22,938 nt of DNA, taken from IMG/VR virus record IMGVR_UViG_3300034375_000215, positions 1-22,938 of that record; one strand, written 5' to 3'. Shown piece by piece: positions 21,274-22,938 of this stretch. Each line of letters opens with the position of its first letter. The first letter of the stretch is position 1. Source of the stretch: a virus. Below the pieces are notes generated by a model. The model had not been told where the DNA came from, made no database searches, and saw nothing but the letters and a program-made list of their open reading frames with translations. Position numbers and translations under genes: made by a program.

Positions 21274-21606
21274 TTAAACTTTACTATTCAAAGCTAAATC
21301 TCTTTTTAACTCTGATTGTTTTAAACTGACATATCTATCTATATTGGCATATTTATATCTAGCTTTAATTAATTCTTTTTCTGTTTCTGCATATTGTTCA
21401 ACAATCATTTTATAGTCTTTATCTATTCTAGCTTCATGTTCAGCTTCAGACATAGTTTTAACTAATTTCTTATGTTTAATTACACACGCAGAAAATACTG
21501 CTTTTCTACCCTCATCTAAAATAATTACTTTCTTTTGCCACTCTGCCCATTCGTTAGATGCTTCTTCTAATTTTTTATATAATTGATCACTTAATTGGTT
21601 GCTCAT
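21274..21606 (-). CDS. Helical protein of the early region, unknown
   Basis: 110 residues, almost entirely charged helix: NQLSDQLYKKLEEASNEWAE, ILDEGRKAVFSACVIKHKKL, SEAEHEARIDKDYKMIVEQY and RYVSLKQSELKRDLAL. Proteins of this form are common in phage early or recombination regions, as I recall, but no function is known to me. A strong ribosome site (AAAGGAGA) lies 6 bp before the start, better than those of its neighbours, so it is probably well translated even though it overlaps the lipoprotein gene by 20 bp. Last gene of the leftward unit. Confidence 0.72.
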   Translation of the reverse strand: MSNQLSDQLYKKLEEASNEWAEWQKKVIILDEGRKAVFSACVIKHKKLVKTMSEAEHEARIDKDYKMIVEQYAETEKELIKARYKYANIDRYVSLKQSELKRDLALNSKV

Positions 21607-21772
21607 TCTTTTTCTCCTTTAACATATATTTTAGTGTACTTGTTGTTGGGTTAAAATCTAATTTATCACAAGACATTAGACTAATTGCTATAACAATCAT
21701 AAATATTATAGCAACTATCTTTACGACAAGTCTATTGTATTTTCTGTGTATTGAATGACCAAATATTATCAT
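21587..21772 (-). CDS. Small lipoprotein
   Basis: 61 residues. A basic N-terminus (HRKYNRLVVK) and a hydrophobic core (IVAIIFMIVIAIS) lead to the lipobox LMSC, so C35 would be lipidated and a 27-residue mature peptide released by signal peptidase II. Position +2 is Asp (CDKLDF), which in enterobacteria keeps lipoproteins in the inner membrane. The start is supported by ATGA overlap with the upstream gene. Phage lipoproteins of this size are o-spanins (Rz1-like) or superinfection exclusion proteins; early location, Asp+2 and the lack of a proline-rich body favour the latter, but this is inference. Confidence 0.7.
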   Translation of the reverse strand: MIIFGHSIHRKYNRLVVKIVAIIFMIVIAISLMSCDKLDFNPTTSTLKYMLKEKKNEQPIK

Positions 21773-21999
21773 GGATACAACAACATTTCCTCTGCTTCTT
21801 TTTCTAATTGTTTTATTTGTTGTTTAAGATGTTTGTTTTCTATTTCATATTTTTCAGCCAAACTTCTTTGTTGTTTAACTTCTAAATATAAGGCTTGTAC
21901 TTCTTCTTCTTTTATAGCCATGTTTTTTTTTAATTTATAAATTTCTTTATCTTTAGACGAACCAACTTCATTTTCAAAAGTTTTATCAAAATCAAGCAT
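21769..21999 (-). CDS. Coiled-coil protein, unknown
   Basis: 76 residues from the ATG at 21999. The frame remains open further upstream, but that part is the shadow of a membrane peptide in another frame, and its stop TAA lies 2 bp before this ATG, so 21999 is preferred. Residues 15-72 are a continuous coiled coil (KEIYKLKKNMAIKEEEVQAL, then EIENKHLKQQIKQLEKEAEE). It overlaps the lipoprotein start (ATGA). No ribosome site lies close by (AGGAG is 16 bp upstream), so translation is probably coupled. It could pair with the lipoprotein or the membrane peptide; not shown. Confidence 0.62.
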   Translation of the reverse strand: MLDFDKTFENEVGSSKDKEIYKLKKNMAIKEEEVQALYLEVKQQRSLAEKYEIENKHLKQQIKQLEKEAEEMLLYP

Positions 22000-22001
22000 A
22001 A

Positions 22002-22103
22002 TTAAAACAATAAGACTCCTAATATAAATCCAGATATAAACCATACAATTTCTGTACGATAATATAAAGACCAAATATTTACTTTTTTAATTATTTTTTT
22101 CAT
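22002..22103 (-). CDS. 33-residue membrane peptide
   Basis: MKKIIKKVNIWSLYYRTEIV is followed by a hydrophobic helix (WFISGFILGVLLF) that ends at the C-terminus. The frame fills the space between the SSB-like stop and the coiled-coil start; both junctions read TAATTATG. The positive N-terminus predicts it stays inside with the helix in the membrane. Function unknown. Possible partner of the neighbouring lipoprotein and coiled-coil protein in an envelope-directed early system. Confidence 0.55.
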   Translation of the reverse strand: MKKIIKKVNIWSLYYRTEIVWFISGFILGVLLF

Positions 22104-22105
22104 AA

Positions 22106-22570
22106 TTAAAATGGTATCTCGTCATCCATATCATTCATATTCTGTACTGGAACAGCATTATCTGGTGCAGAGGGTTGAGCCTGTGTCATTGGTTGTGGTG
22201 TGTACTGTGGAACAGTTTGACCAATAGGTTTAAATCCATCTACATTAGCACTAGGCTTATAAGGTTTAATCATAACCAAACAAATAATCTGTTCAAGATT
22301 ACCTTTTGCATATTGAGGTGGATTTTGCATTTCCTGTGTTTTAGTCATATACTTTAAAACATATCCAGCTTTAGTATATTCTTGAACTTCAGGTGTATTA
22401 AACCAATCATTAACTTGTGATAACCCATATTTTCTTTTGGTTAAACTACAAGTAAATTTCACTTTACTAGCTTCTCCACTATACTCATATTTAGGGCTTT
22501 GATTTCCTGTTGGGAATAATCTCATTGATAATCCGCAGAATGGTTTGTCAAATTTAGTTTTTTCGTACAT
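22106..22570 (-). CDS. SSB-like single-stranded DNA binding protein
   Basis: 154 residues. The C-terminus NDMDDEIPF is the acidic tip that SSB proteins use to recruit replication and repair partners, and it follows a Pro/Gln-rich linker (about 113-145), the usual SSB layout. The N-terminal domain (FDKPFCGLSMRLFPTGNQSP, then KVKFTCSLTKRKYG) is strand-rich but I do not recognise a standard OB-fold pattern. It could be a divergent phage SSB or another protein with a convergent tip. Position next to a PD-(D/E)XK nuclease supports a recombination/replication module. The ribosome site AAGGA is good, and the start overlaps the nuclease gene by 17 bp. Confidence 0.72.
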   Translation of the reverse strand: MYEKTKFDKPFCGLSMRLFPTGNQSPKYEYSGEASKVKFTCSLTKRKYGLSQVNDWFNTPEVQEYTKAGYVLKYMTKTQEMQNPPQYAKGNLEQIICLVMIKPYKPSANVDGFKPIGQTVPQYTPQPMTQAQPSAPDNAVPVQNMNDMDDEIPF

Positions 22571-22937
22571 TTTGTTTTCCTTTTTTTAGTTTATATTGAC
22601 GTACTGACTCGTTAAACAACAACTCGGACTTATGACAACTTAATAATCCAAGAAATGCTTTTAAGTGTTCCTTTTTATATAAGACATGTCTAGCTTCAAA
22701 ATCTCCACTATCTTTAGGGAGTCTAACTATATACATCTTATTTATCTTCTTTCCTGTTTGTTCTTCATAGGCCAACTTATATCCATGTAGTTGATGAACC
22801 ATATTTAGAAACAAACCTTTTGAAGTTTTTATATCTATTAGCCATAGGTTATTCTGTGAGTCTTTAGCAATTAAGTCTAAAGTTCCACAAAACCCACGTT
22901 CAGAATATAAAACCTTTTCAGACTCAACAACTTTTAA
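22554..22937 (-). CDS. PD-(D/E)XK exonuclease, C-terminal part (5' end outside window)
   Basis: 127 residues are visible; the frame is open to the right edge, so the start lies outside. Motifs in order are SERGFCGTLDLIA (Asp of motif II), WLIDIKTSKG (D-x-K core of motif III) and VHQLHGYKLAYEE (Gln-Tyr helix, motif IV), a pattern of RecB/Cas4-type PD-(D/E)XK nucleases. Residues after that (MYIVRLPKDSGDFEARHV) are the usual final strands. The likely role is end resection for recombination or replication, paired with the SSB-like protein. A TTG near 22814 is internal, not the start. The basic C-terminus (KLKKGKQNVRKN) overlaps the SSB-like start. Confidence 0.85.
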   Translation of the reverse strand, partial: LKVVESEKVLYSERGFCGTLDLIAKDSQNNLWLIDIKTSKGLFLNMVHQLHGYKLAYEEQTGKKINKMYIVRLPKDSGDFEARHVLYKKEHLKAFLGLLSCHKSELLFNESVRQYKLKKGKQNVRKN

Positions 22938-22938
22938 C

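Noticed and set aside
21558-21940. Two plus-strand open frames of about 60 codons (21558 and 21755)
   Set aside because: Opposite to the well-supported leftward genes (lipobox, ATGA overlap, strong ribosome site) and without signals of their own.
22004-22074. N-terminal extension of the coiled-coil protein to 22074
   Set aside because: The extra 25 residues overlap the membrane peptide in another frame, and the ATG at 21999, 2 bp after that peptide's stop, repeats the TAATTATG junction used by the gene before it.
1-22938. tRNA genes, CRISPR arrays, insertion sequences, attachment sites
   Set aside because: I looked for cloverleaf-like GTTCRANYC segments, regularly spaced repeats, transposase motifs and terminal inverted repeats and found none that hold up.

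Overview
The window is a 22.9 kb piece of a tailed double-stranded DNA phage (or prophage) genome, strongly AT-rich throughout. The long-tail gene set (tail terminator, tail tube, frameshifted tail chaperone, 525-residue tape measure, tail-tip hub) points to a siphovirus. The low G+C and several gene types familiar from uncultured marine phages suggest a low-GC marine bacterial host, perhaps an alphaproteobacterium such as SAR11. Those gene types are a poly-glycine tail protein, a beta-roll fibre, a 'MAHF' fibre-locus protein, 2OG-Fe(II) oxygenases, small Lys/Arg-rich proteins and DUF3310. The host is an inference. I see no integrase, repressor, tRNA, rRNA, CRISPR array or insertion sequence. 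Both window ends cut genes (terL on the left, a PD-(D/E)XK nuclease on the right).

Layout. Bases 1-21159 are one continuous rightward late region. Packaging and head genes fill 1-6052: terL (5' end missing), portal, MuF-like head protein, acidic/basic scaffold, major capsid protein, two small proteins and a connector. Tail completion and tail genes fill 6054-14063: gpG-like completion protein, tail terminator, two small proteins, tail tube, tail chaperone pair joined by a -1 frameshift, tape measure, distal-tail-like protein, small protein, gpL-like protein and a 955-residue tip/hub. Adhesion genes fill 14084-16704: beta-roll fibre, poly-glycine protein, MAHF-type protein. Two tandem 2OG-Fe(II) oxygenase-like genes follow (16727-17973). 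After a short leader with a promoter-like sequence and a stem-loop come the endolysin (M15 peptidase), five small very basic proteins, an XhlA-like holin candidate, a metallophosphoesterase, DUF3310, a membrane peptide, a second holin candidate and an unknown protein.

Bases 21160-21273 are a non-coding boundary rich in inverted repeats where rightward and leftward transcription converge. From 21274 to the right edge genes are on the minus strand and look like part of the early/replication module: PD-(D/E)XK exonuclease, an SSB-like protein with the DDEIPF tip, a membrane peptide, a coiled-coil protein, a small inner-membrane-type lipoprotein and another helical protein. They are tightly packed, with short gaps or overlaps.

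The observations I rate highest are these. (1) A complete -1 frameshift signal (A AAA AAG, 5-nt spacer, hairpin) in the tail chaperone gene. (2) Near-absence of the pentamer GCWGC: I found two copies against about 18 GCSGC, and Ala-Ala codon pairs are written GCG-GCN although isolated Ala codons are GCT/GCA. This looks like a restriction-avoidance footprint. (3) A cassette of five tiny Lys/Arg-rich genes behind the endolysin, two of which look like the split halves of one domain. (4) Tandem oxygenases directly behind the receptor-binding genes.
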